From Actinernus sp. WN-2022 (Eukaryota > Cnidaria > Anthozoa > Actiniaria > Actinernidae): a DNA stretch of 64,000 nucleotides. The position numbers and the translations under genes are program-made. The stretch is from the NCBI GenBank assembly GCA_030867875.1, contig JAOWCC010000577.1, positions 73,713,012 through 73,777,011 on the forward strand. Direction: 5' to 3'. Shown here piece by piece: positions 23,684-34,300 of the stretch. Numbering within the stretch: the first letter of the stretch is position 1; each line of letters opens with the position of its first letter. The notes beneath the pieces are model-generated. The model worked only from the letters and a program-made list of their open reading frames with translations. It had not been told where the DNA came from and did not search any database.

Positions 23684-24752
23684 GTGTCGTTGTCTGAGAA
23701 AACCAGGCAGGGGCCGCGGATCGGGGTCGGCCGATTCGCTTCAAATTGTCACCATTTATAGTCTATCCTGAAAGATTAAGAATGGTCGTATTTTAAGATT
23801 TATCGGTTAAATTGTTTCGAATATTGACCACCCCCCTTGGTTTTGCATCTAGTCCGGCCGAAAATCGTATGAAATATCGCTTATATTTAGGGTTCAGAAA
23901 AACACACTTCGGGTCTTTTTTAACTGTTGATACATTCATTCTATATCATTTGCTATCTAAACTAATGTTTCACAGGTGAAAATGTCAAATTCGCGGAAAA
24001 TTACTTTTTCCCGTGAGCGATCGAATTTCACTGTCAAGCGGGTTGTGATCTTCGACAGAATTTGAGTCATATCTAAGAAGTTATTTCTCCAAAGTGCCCC
24101 ATTTTATTTTCAATTTTTTCACGGATTATGAAAGGTCATCTTCTCTATTTTGATAATCAGAAAAGTTTTATTTGGCTTTTTGTAATGTCTTTCTTTGAGT
24201 GGCCATCAAAGGCAACAGTGTATCGGCCTTTTCACTGTGAACCTGATTTGCATAATCTGCATAATTATCCATTTTCTTTGCAAGCCACTTCATTCAAGTT
24301 AGCTCAGTTGTGGAAAAGTATTCACTAGAAATGACATGGATAATAATAAGGCTTCGAAATATGAATATTTACCATTTACTTATCTGAATTTTTTGAAAAA
24401 ACTGAAGCGAACGTGACATTTACTCCATCAAAATATTGACATATTTCCCGCGAAAATCGCGAACACCTAATCTAGTCTATCTAGTGTTCTGTACAGTCAA
24501 AACAACTGGTACTGGGAGAAGGACTAACTTGATTAGATTATGTTATAATAGTCGTGATGATAGCTTGAAAGCTTGATCGATTTTCTTACGGGAAAGTAAT
24601 GATTACAGCAGGCATCAGACAGCTTATGCAAATTACTTTGTTTACTAAAATAGCCCAGCAAGAGCAGTCACGCAACACAAATGTATCTTTCAATGTTATG
24701 ACTTACTTATCTTTGCTAAAACTGATCTTACAACTAAATACAAAGTTTTATT
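23684..24752 (+). repeat. Left inverted terminal repeat of the TTAA element
   Basis: About 1.07 kb, near-identical to the reverse complement of 36874-37910. Landmarks such as GACCACCCCCCTTGGTTTTG and the terminal 40 bp match. No gene is seen in it. Confidence 0.85.
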
Positions 24753-25111
24753 TTCTGTGGGATAGCCAATCCTTGATATTTTTTTACCTATCGTTTTGTT
24801 TTTGGGAGTTTAGTAGTCGATAATAACAATGACATGTATTGCTACCGGGGGTATCATATGTCAGATTTACTTGCGTAATCAGTTGCGAAATTATCAGATG
24901 ACCATCACTTCAGTCGATACTAGATATGGATGTAGGCTTAAAGTGTTCGTTTTGGTCAGGAAATTCTCTTTGTAGTAATGTTGGCGTTGGTTCAGATGTT
25001 GTCCCTCTAACAGCGTGTTCTCAAGACATGCATGCACACTTGAGTTCCCTTGGTATAGGGAAGAAACCTGGAGAACATGATATGCCAAGTGAACAAGATT
25101 TAATACTCAAT

Positions 25112-25344
25112 AGAGCTGGACGCTTTGATGTTGTTTCGTGAGATAATGGAACAAATGACTGTCTGCCCAACACATCGGAGTACGTTTTCCATCCGCTTGC
25201 CAGGCAGGAAGATCAAGACATGCACTTATCCGACTCATACCGGTCAAAGGAGGAAAATTCCTTCACCTCGTCGCGTTAACTCTAACATTTCTTCTGAAAT
25301 TTATCGTATCCACAACACCGTTGTTCCAATTGGCTCAGGTATGT
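25112..25344 (+). CDS. Candidate 5' exon of the first TTAA-element gene
   Basis: A frame with two Cys/His pairs (CPTHRS and CTYPTHTG; possible zinc site) runs to a donor-like site TCAG|GTATGT at 25344/25345. Joined to an acceptor CCTTTAG|ATATT at 27080/27081, it would enter the frame of the 978-residue gene in phase. The first in-frame ATG is at 25128. The start of this exon and the splice are inferred, and a 1.7-kb intron would hold the ATCGAT cluster, a MITE and a GAAT-rich tract. An unrelated remnant is possible. Confidence 0.45.
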
Positions 25345-25384
25345 TGTATTGTCTCTATCTTAACGAAGAACCCTTATTTCCCGG

Positions 25385-25728
25385 AGTATCCAACGGATGA
25401 AAATCGATATCAATCGATGCCAATCAATCGATCTATATCGATAATCGATGAAACAAAAATTGTGACCTTATCGATTGCTATCGATTGCCCCTAATTATCA
25501 TCGATTGGTATCAATTTTTTCGACGATTTTAAAATATCTAAACACATTTACTTGAAAACTTTACAATGATATCAATCGATGATGACAATATTTTTGTCTT
25601 TCAGTCTTTTTGTGAGTATCGATTGATTATCGATTGGCCGATATCAATCGATATCAAGAGACCATTACATAATGGTCTCTTGTCGATATCAATTAACCAA
25701 TTTCGATTTGTCGAATGGAAAATCGATA
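25385..25728. repeat. ATCGAT-rich cluster with a hairpin
   Basis: More than a dozen ATCGAT or near-ATCGAT words occur in about 350 bp, many inside ATCAATCGAT. AAGAGACCATTA with its complement at about 25659-25681 forms a perfect hairpin. The cluster lies between the left terminal repeat and the first gene and continues as AATCGAT on the right side of the nested MITE (26306). Binding sites for a transposase or an origin are possible roles, unproven. Confidence 0.7.
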
Positions 25729-26303
25729 CCTTATTATAGGAAATTAACAATGCACTTTATTAACGCGATTTTACAAAATTCGCGTTAATTTAATGTATCT
25801 TAATTAATGTCGATGTAAATTTAATGCACGCTATTTTACAACATTGTTATTTTAAAGCACCTTTATTTCATTTCAAAACCTTATTAGTTCATGACTCCTC
25901 TATTGGCTCTTCAGAGTCACTATTGCGGTTTGGTTTCCGTCAATCAAACGAGTGAGCAGCTCTTGGTGATTTCACCGTGAGGCTTTGAAAGATCTTTTGA
26001 ATTGATAGGGTCTAGTTAGGCTTCAAACCCAAATTTTCGGCTTTAAAAAAAACTTAGAAACATCCGTGCACTTGTCTTGGAAGGTTTTATTGACGGAAGC
26101 CAAAACGCAGTTTGGCGTTCAGAAATGTAAAGTGCGAGTTTGCAGAATTATGAAAATCGCAGTAAATAAAGCAAGATGCTTATCGAAAAATTCGCGTTAA
26201 TTTAATGCATGTAAACCTAACTTTTGAAAAATTCGCGTTAATTTAGTGTAACGTAAATTTTCTTCGCGTTGTCAACGTGCATTGTTAATTTCCTATAATA
26301 AGG
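25729..26303. mobile_element. MITE with TA target duplication
   Basis: 575 bp with about 27-bp terminal inverted repeats beginning CCTTATTATAGGAAATTAAC, flanked by TA on both sides (25727-25728, 26304-26305). Inside are repeated AATTCGCGTTAATTTA words but no coding sequence. It split the ATCGAT cluster. Confidence 0.75.
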
Positions 26304-26639
26304 TAATCGATTTCATAGATTTGATACTCCGGGCTTCATTCACTCCTTCCACCCTAAGCTTCCTGCTGCTTTTAGTTTTTCTCTATTGAAGGATAATACA
26401 TTTAATTCGCCATTTGATGAATGAATTTCTGAAGAAACAAATTGGGAAGTCGAGGTGCAAGATAATTTGTTTAGTTTCCGGCATTATTTTGTTCACATAG
26501 CAATCTGTTCGGGATGTCGAGCAGACCATTACAAAGCCCGTGAACGACATACAAGGAATAAGGGAACAATGCGTGATGACAACGAACAAGATGTAAGTGT
26601 ATGAGTGATTACAAATCTGGTATTTTGAAAAGTAGATAA

Positions 26640-26990
26640 TAATTATTGAGTTAAAGAGGGAGAGAATATTAAGGTAAATGTGCGAGAAATGAATAAGTAA
26701 AGGAGTGAATGAATGAATGAACGATTAGATGGACTAATCAATGTATGAACGAATAAACTAAATGAATTAATGAAAAAAACGAAGAAAATGATTGAAACGA
26801 AAACAATGACTGAAATGAACGAATGATATAAATGAAATGCATGAATGAAAATAATTAATATAAGAATGAAACGGATGAAACGAATGAAATAATTGAAATG
26901 CATGAAACGAATGAAATGATTGAAACGCATGAAACAAATCAACTGATTGAAACGAATTAAATGATTGAATGGCATGAATGAATAAGTAAA
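26640..26990. repeat. Degenerate GAAT/GAAATGAAT tandem repeat
   Basis: About 350 bp of variants of GAATGAAT, AAACGAATGAAATGATTG and similar words, just upstream of the 978-residue frame. It is simple-sequence derived, and reading frames across it on the minus strand are artefacts of the repeat. Confidence 0.75.
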
Positions 26991-27082
26991 CGCCCATGGC
27001 CAATGACTGTGCTATACAATGTACTACAACTCTTCCTAACTATTTTCATTTGGCTTTTTAATAGGTTAGACCTTTAGATATT

Positions 27083-30019
27083 ATGCCTGGCTGTTCGTCG
27101 ATGGAAGAATTGCAAGAATTGCCGCCCACTGCCGATATTACAGTCAGAGAAGAATCGTCTTCACAATCGTCCCAGTCTACAGTCCCAGAACACGAAATTA
27201 GTGTTTGGATGGATGAAATCGAGCAACAACAACAGAAACGCGAGATATTGAACAAGGCTGTCAATAACATAATGGATGGTCGTTACAGTCCTATCAAATC
27301 TACATTAAATGCTTCGTGGGATGATGCATCTTCTACCCAACAGCGTTATTATCAGAAAAAAGCTAAGGAGGCAATAAAGGCTGCACTTTTAGTCGTCACT
27401 CCGGGACAAGAAAACGAAATGTGGAATGCAATCAGGATGGGATCACTATTTGATGATGATGAGCCGTCACGACGCAAGCACTTTGACCCGAATACAAGAC
27501 TCATCGATGAATTAGTGAAGGCACATTATCAAGCAGATTCTTGGCAAACTAAAAGACAGATCTTATCTTTATTTGCCAATGATTTTAGTCGTGCTGAGCT
27601 ACAAGAAATAGTGCCTGGATTATCAAAGTGGCGTATCGATCAAGCTCGACAGCATGCTACAGAAAGAGGACGTGGACAACCTGTCGAAGACCAGCCCATA
27701 CACAGAACCAGAATAGATGTTGTGAAGGTGGACCACTTCGTTGATTTTATCTCACGACCAGATATGCTCCAGGATGTCGCCTTCGGAACGAAGACCTTGA
27801 AGCTCGATTCTGGCGAGCGCATCATCATTCCATCAGTGATAAGAACAATGATTCCGTCACGAATTATCGAACAGTACACAATGTACTGTAAAGAACATAA
27901 TTTTGAACCAGCAGGCGAACGATCACTGTACAGAATGCTCCAAGTTTGCTCTGCATCAATGCAGAAGTCATTACATGGCCTCGATAACATCATCTCTGAA
28001 GGAACAGAAGCTTTTGACAACCTGATGGATGTAATGAAGACGTTGACGGACAATGGAGCCCAAGGACAGCGGGGACAGAATGTCCAGCAATACCTCAAGG
28101 ATTCCAAACGGTACCTCAAGACCGACTATAAAATTCACGTTGGCCGAGAAGAGAATTGCAGAGACCATTGTACTGTCTTTTCTTTGAGTGACACTGATAG
28201 TGTAGATTATTCCATCCCGTGCGACCACGACCACACGACAAAGTGTGAGAGATGCAATTTACTTAAAACTGCTCTACAGGAAATGTTGACAGCGATCAAC
28301 AGCGTGAAAATGACGGAAGACCAGAAAGCCAGAGTCATGTTTCAATACACAGAATGTACGCAAGCCACACATGCGTGGAAAGCCCATTTGCTACGCTCGA
28401 TCAACCAAGAGGAGGCAAAACAAGATGCACTTGCCAAGCTAGATGACAAAACTTGCTTGATCGTGATTGATTGGGCGATGAAGTTCCTCCCGCAACACTA
28501 TCGCGAACAGATGAGTGAGTTCTTTGGGAAAAGAGGACGCAGCTGGCACATCAGTGCAGTCATCACCAAAAAAGATGAAAAATTTGAAGTTGATTGTTTC
28601 GCCCATATGTTCAACACGTGCGTCCAAAACAGCTTTGCGGTGGCATCAGTCCTGGAAAATCTTCTGCAAGCCATCAAACAAGAGTACCCTCGCATGGAAA
28701 GAGCCTTTCTGCGCTCAGACAATGCAGGGTGCTACAAAAATGGTCCTTTGCTACTCAGTCTCCCTAACATAGGCCAAAGAACTGGCGTCAAAGTCCTTCG
28801 CTACGACTTTTCCGATCCACAGGCAGGCAAGGATATTTGTGATCGCAAAACAGCAACAATGAAGGCTCACATCAAACGATGGGTCAATGAGAAACATGAT
28901 GTCATTACCGCCGAAGACATGAAGCTAGCACTAGAGTCCCATGGGGGAGTTAGAGGATGCAGAGTAGCTGTAGTTGAAGTATGTACCAACAGAGACATTG
29001 TCAAAGATAACACGATCCCAGGAATAAGCCTCCTTAACAATTTCTCCTTCGAAGAAACTGGCATCCGCGCATGGAAAGCATACAATGTTGGAACAGGGAG
29101 ACTCTTCAAATACGCTGACATTCTCATTCGCGTTCAAGAAAGCACTAATCTCAAGATCACCCAGCCTTTTGGAGTACCAGTCAAAGAGAGAGGAACTGTT
29201 GGAGAAAGTGTGAGGCCAGCGTCAGATATTTTCTCGTGTAAAGAAAATGGATGTGTGCTAACATTTAAGACAGCGGGTGAGGTGGAGGCACACATGGATA
29301 CAGGTAAACACAGAATGGAGCTGGAGTCTGAATCTCTTTACGACAGTGTAAGAAGAAAGTGGGCTGAGAGGGTAACTGGAATAACATCAGCTGGAAGTCG
29401 CCTACAGTCGGTACCAAGAGACCAAGAACAACCAAGCACGTCATCTGCTTATGAATATTGTTCAGAAGGATGGGCCTTGAAGACAGTCAAGAAAGTCTCT
29501 AGAATGACAGAGAAAGTCAAACTATTCATAACAGATAAATTTGACGCCGGTGTAAGCAGTGGGCAAAAAGCGGATCCCATTCAGGTTGCAAAGGAAATGA
29601 AGTTTGCAAAGGATGATCTTGGCAACCATCTATTCACTCCAGATGAATGGCGAACTGCGCAACAAATCACCAATGTCTTCTCGAGACTCTCTGCAGGTCA
29701 ACGACAAAGGCAAATCATGGCTGTTGATGAACAGATTCACGAAGAAGATATTGATGCAATCAATACAGAAATAGCCATGTCTTCGCTGCGAGATCAAGTT
29801 TTGGCTGACATGGGCACACCCGATCACCCCATCAAAGTTGGTTCCATAAATCTTTGCCACCTTGTCCACGCTGGTAAACTGAACTCCTTGAAGATAGTGG
29901 AACTTCGACACATTTGTCAAGAACTGCAGCTAGAGGTGACTGGAAGACGAACAAGGAAAATGGCGTTCACCGAACCTTCAGAAGCGTATGTGAAACTATG
30001 CAGGTGCTTTCAGGAATGA
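27083..30019 (+). CDS. TTAA-element protein 1: DDE/D-like domain, C2H2 finger, SAP motif
   Basis: 978 residues, no stops. Residues 350-391 carry Cys/His clusters (CRDHC, CDHDH..CERC). Residues 455-605 look like an RNase H-fold nuclease: D463 in VIDWAMK, D546 in RSDNAGC and an aspartate cluster in DPQAGKDICDR (578-588) are candidate metal ligands. A C2H2 finger follows (C719, C724, H737, H743). Residues about 815-875 form a conserved-looking helical block with FTPDEWRTAQQI, and 931-960 resemble a SAP DNA-binding motif (LKIVELRHICQELQL). An integration or excision role is inferred. I know similar uncharacterised invertebrate proteins but no named family. An upstream exon (25112-25344) may extend it. 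Confidence 0.8.
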   Translation: MPGCSSMEELQELPPTADITVREESSSQSSQSTVPEHEISVWMDEIEQQQQKREILNKAVNNIMDGRYSPIKSTLNASWDDASSTQQRYYQKKAKEAIKAALLVVTPGQENEMWNAIRMGSLFDDDEPSRRKHFDPNTRLIDELVKAHYQADSWQTKRQILSLFANDFSRAELQEIVPGLSKWRIDQARQHATERGRGQPVEDQPIHRTRIDVVKVDHFVDFISRPDMLQDVAFGTKTLKLDSGERIIIPSVIRTMIPSRIIEQYTMYCKEHNFEPAGERSLYRMLQVCSASMQKSLHGLDNIISEGTEAFDNLMDVMKTLTDNGAQGQRGQNVQQYLKDSKRYLKTDYKIHVGREENCRDHCTVFSLSDTDSVDYSIPCDHDHTTKCERCNLLKTALQEMLTAINSVKMTEDQKARVMFQYTECTQATHAWKAHLLRSINQEEAKQDALAKLDDKTCLIVIDWAMKFLPQHYREQMSEFFGKRGRSWHISAVITKKDEKFEVDCFAHMFNTCVQNSFAVASVLENLLQAIKQEYPRMERAFLRSDNAGCYKNGPLLLSLPNIGQRTGVKVLRYDFSDPQAGKDICDRKTATMKAHIKRWVNEKHDVITAEDMKLALESHGGVRGCRVAVVEVCTNRDIVKDNTIPGISLLNNFSFEETGIRAWKAYNVGTGRLFKYADILIRVQESTNLKITQPFGVPVKERGTVGESVRPASDIFSCKENGCVLTFKTAGEVEAHMDTGKHRMELESESLYDSVRRKWAERVTGITSAGSRLQSVPRDQEQPSTSSAYEYCSEGWALKTVKKVSRMTEKVKLFITDKFDAGVSSGQKADPIQVAKEMKFAKDDLGNHLFTPDEWRTAQQITNVFSRLSAGQRQRQIMAVDEQIHEEDIDAINTEIAMSSLRDQVLADMGTPDHPIKVGSINLCHLVHAGKLNSLKIVELRHICQELQLEVTGRRTRKMAFTEPSEAYVKLCRCFQE

Positions 30020-30231
30020 CGAATTGCACTGAACATTAATTGAACATTTTTAAAAGTGCTTATCACCCTTATTTTGTGATTTTGAAAATCACTTATAACA
30101 ATAGGTTTGTTACTGAGTTCAGAGTAGCGGTTTTCATCACAATCACTGATATTTTGTCTCTCCAATTCAAATTAGTCAGTAAAATGTGAAATTACGTCAT
30201 TTTTCTATTACTGTTTTAGTTAGCTTATATA

Positions 30232-30560
30232 GTCCATGAGCCAGACCCCGAAAATTTGGCTTTTGGTATCATCCCGGGGGAATAAACTTCTTAGTGTTTT
30301 TTGAGAAGCCATATCATTGTAGAGTTGGAAAATGCCTGATAGCAACCGATCGGTGGTAGCTTCTGAGAACTGCGAACGTTTTAATTGACCCCCTGTAGAC
30401 CCCTGATATTAAATGCTCTATTTCAGTGAGTAACGAAATATTCATACTATAGATACAGAACATGGTTTTCAGGACAACTAATAACAATCGAAATATATTT
30501 CTCGAGTATTTATTTGGTCACGTGACAAATCACATGACTCGGACACTTCATTAGATGTGT
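30232..30560. repeat. Inner repeat between the two TTAA-element genes
   Basis: AGTCCATGAGCCAG, AATAAACTTC and AATGCCTGATAGCAA recur in inverted orientation at about 36690-36850. Both copies also have a CACGTGA/ATCACATGAC block at the distal end. The second gene and its flanks are therefore bracketed by inner inverted repeats. Confidence 0.6.
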
Positions 30561-30635
30561 TTTTGTGTGTTTGTATTTGTGTGCCTTTAAGTTTACAATG
30601 CAACGAATAATAAAAGAATTGAAGTCTGCATCATA

Positions 30636-30661
30636 TTATATATATATATATATATATATAG
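30636..30661. repeat. (TA)n microsatellite
   Basis: A run of alternating TA between the two element genes, with a second short run near 30695-30710. Confidence 0.85.
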
Positions 30662-30769
30662 GATTGTATAAAGTTTGTAAGATAGGAGGCAGGCTATATA
30701 TATATATTATTTTTGTGTTCTGCTGTTTAGTGTAATCTTAACACATGGTCCTAATCAAATGTGGGATCC

Positions 30770-30985
30770 CTGTGTTTCTTGATGCAGTGGGAGCGCGCGT
30801 GTGTATTTCCCGCCCAATTTTTCCCGCCAAAATTTCAGCAGCCATGTTTGTTGTTGAAGTGGAAGTCTTCGAGTGAAAGAGCCTTTCATACACTGTATCT
30901 TGGAAAAAGCTGTCATAAAAACCTGGAATTCTATTTATTTGGTAGTCATGAAGAGTCTTATCATGTCTGTGGCGATTACCTAAAG
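30770..30985 (+). other. Candidate 5' UTR exon of the second TTAA-element gene
   Basis: A donor-like CTAAAG|GTAAGATG at 30985/30986 and an acceptor-like TTTGTAG just before 31324 would place the ATG at 31329 a few bases into the next exon. Three frames hold stops, so it is probably untranslated. The upstream start is not defined. Confidence 0.4.
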
Positions 30986-31328
30986 GTAAGATGCAAATTT
31001 GGGGGGATGATGGTTAATTTAAATTTGCTGTAAAGACGTTCGATATGTCTACAGCCAGGACAACAAAACCTTCAGCATAATCCAAGCTATCCGAAGTGAA
31101 TTAGCCATTTTATTAGCCTAACTGTCTACAATTATTCATTCAAATAAAATGTACCAGCTGATTGATAACATTGCTTTTGTTCCCGCTGAATTACAGTATT
31201 TAGATATTAGTTAAATGATCTAAAATAGAAATTTGTTATATGTTCATTGAGCAAGAAGAGATCAACGCTGTTTTTACATATAATGCTTTCATGACATTAT
31301 GTGTGTTGATCATTAATTTGTAGATACA

Positions 31329-34300
31329 ATGGATGAGTACATTCGAGAGCACTGCATCATTCACTCTTCATCTTGTGATGACAATGAAAAGTTAGTTTTG
31401 CTGAAGGACATCAACTCATGGCAGACTTTACTCCAAGCGGCGAGAATTCGCAATCATAGACCAATTTTAAATATTGAAGAAACATTGCAAGAAAATGAAA
31501 TCCCAAATATCTTCTACCACCGAAAATGTAGAATGCTATTCACAATGAAAAGAAATCTAGAGAAAATCAAAGAAAGAGTGCAAGAGAATGCTGACGAGCA
31601 CGGTGATGATGAGAGACGTGAAAAAAGACTTTGTAGGAGACCGTCATCCATTAACGCAAGAATATACGAGCCTGTGTGTATTTTTTGTGGCAAAGATAAG
31701 TTCCAGAAGAATCCAAAATCAAGGGAAAAGCTGATAAAAGCCGTTCAACTTAGGGCTGATCAAACCCTACGCCAATGTGCGACATCAAAACAGGATGCCC
31801 AGATTCTGGCCATTACCAGCCGGGATATTGTTGCGGCAGAAGCACATTATCATGCGTCGTGCTATAGGAGCTATACTAGAAGTAAAAAGGAACCTGGTGG
31901 TGGCGATGACGGAGAAGAGAGTGATGAGAATGAAGTTTTGTATGAAATAGCTGAGAAAGCAGCCTACGAAGAGGTTTTTGATCATATTAGGAATGTAATT
32001 ATTCCAAATAAGAACATTGTACCGGTCACCTCTCTGACGGAGAGATTGGACACATCTATGTCTAGACAAGGGCAAGTTTTAAAAACCTCTGCAAAGAAAA
32101 ACATCCGCAGGAGGCTCGAGTCAGAGTTCATGGAAGCAATTCATATATTTTCCAATCATTCTGGAAAGCTTCTCTTAGTTCCAGACAGCATATCAGTCCA
32201 AGATGTAGTTCTTGAGAATCAGAATCTGTCAAGAGAGCTGAACGTCTGGAAAACCAATCTGACTGATGCTAATAAGATAATAGATCAGGCCTCTTCTCAA
32301 ATTAGAGAAGCAATAAAGACAGAGATGAAAGCAACCACTTGGCCATGCCATCCAGCTGCCATCAGCAGTAACGTGCACATGCCAATGCAACTACATCGGT
32401 TTCTTGTTGGAGTTATGACTGGGAATCCTGAAAATGAGAAGCCATCGGAGAGAGTGATTACCCTTGTAGAATCGTTTGGCCAAGACTTGATATACGCTGT
32501 TACATGTGGCCAACATAAGTCAGCCAAGCATGTACTGCTTCCTTACGCAGTAAAAACTCTCACTGGAAATACTGAGATCATCAAGACACTCAACAGGTTC
32601 GGGCATGGCATGTCATATAGTCAGATGGAAGAAAACGATACAGCTTTGTGCTTGCAGAAGTTAGGCCAGAATGAGAGAGTAATACTTCCATCCTCCATCA
32701 AACCGAATGTCTTCACAAATCTTGCTTGGGACAACATTGATAGACTGGAAGAAACACTTTCTGGACAAGGTACTTCCCATCGTGTTAATGGAATAGCAAT
32801 TCAGCCAAGAGTGTTTGGACCCGATCCACCGCCTGTCGAGCTTCCACGGATTGATAAATCGAAGAAGAGATCACTGAACTTCGAGAATCAGGTGGAGTTG
32901 GATGTCTATGTTGCTGGAGCTCGTGTGGGTCCCCATCCTCTTATTACAAAGGAAGACCATGTAGGTGACGCAAATGACGCAGCGAAGCATGCAAGTAACA
33001 AAAACATGCTGTGGATCCTGACTAGACAAGTAGATTCAGGCAATCAACAAATACCCAGCTGGACAGGATTTAACATCAAGACGAGAGACCAAGTGCCTGT
33101 TTCACAAGATGTCATTCATTACCTCCCTACGATAAATGCCCCTGCCACAGATTTGACAACTGTGTTTGAAATCTTAAATCAGTCCGAGGAGATAAGAAAG
33201 CAACTGTGCTTAAACACCATCATCGTTGTTATGGATCAGGCATTGTTCGCTAAAGCATGCGAGATTACTTGGAAGCAAGATTGCTTTTCAAACATTATCC
33301 TTAGAATGGGAACATTTCATACCATCTGTAACATGTTGTCAACCCTTGGTAAGCGGTTTGGTGATGGCGGCTTGAAGGACATCCTCATAGAATCACAGAT
33401 AGTGGCGGAGGGGTCCATTAATGGGGTCGTTGATGGTAAGCAGTATAATCGAGCTGTAAGGGCACACAAGTATGTGTATGAAGCTCTGATGCGACTGGCG
33501 TGGGGAGAATTTATGAAGTGGCTGGAGAACAGTGATCCCGAGCTCCTCATCGCCATCAAGCTTTTACTGGAAAAGATCAGTGCTATGGCAAGTGATCTGA
33601 AGCAGGAAGCGTTTGACGATCTTCTGCAAAGTCCCCTACTGACAGAGGTAATGACCATGTGGAGAGAGTTCCTGGAGAAGCTACGCCACAGTAATGGAGA
33701 ATTGTCAGCATTCTGGATGACATATGTAGATGTTGTGGAGGGCATAGTCCTTGGCCTTTTGCGTGCATCTCGAGAAGGCAACTGGTATCTGCATCTCCAT
33801 GCCATTCGAATGATGATTCCATGGTGTTTTGCTTATGACAAGGTCAACTACGCAAGGTACCTTACGTCATACTATGCGCAGATGACTAATCTTCCCGAGA
33901 CAAATCCAGATGTACATGAGGCGTTCATGAAAGGGCATTTTTCCGTGCAGCTGTCCAAGAACAATCCATTTGGAAGGATACCTGTGGATCAGACTACTGA
34001 AGTCACAGTGAATAAAGACACCCAGACCCCTGGAGGAACTGCACGTTTCAGCCTCAAGCCTGCAACCGTACAGCGGTACTACATCACAGCGGAGTACAGG
34101 AGTACATTTCTGGGGCAACTGAGAGATATGGTACAAGGAGAAGTAAAATCCCAACACACAGATCTCCAGCGATCTCGCATCAAGAAAGATGAGCAAGCCG
34201 TTATTGCAGTGGTTGAGCTGATCCAAGGCTGGAACAATCCCTTCACTGAGAACCAGGATCTTGTCAGCATTGCTACAGCAAAGGCGCCTCCAAAGGACGT

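Noticed and set aside
26640..27000. Minus-strand frames rich in F, H, I and S
   Set aside because: Pure product of the GAAT tandem repeat.
33317..33805. Long minus-strand frames across the two TTAA-element genes and the viral genes
   Set aside because: They are antisense shadows of strongly supported plus- or minus-strand proteins and lack motifs.
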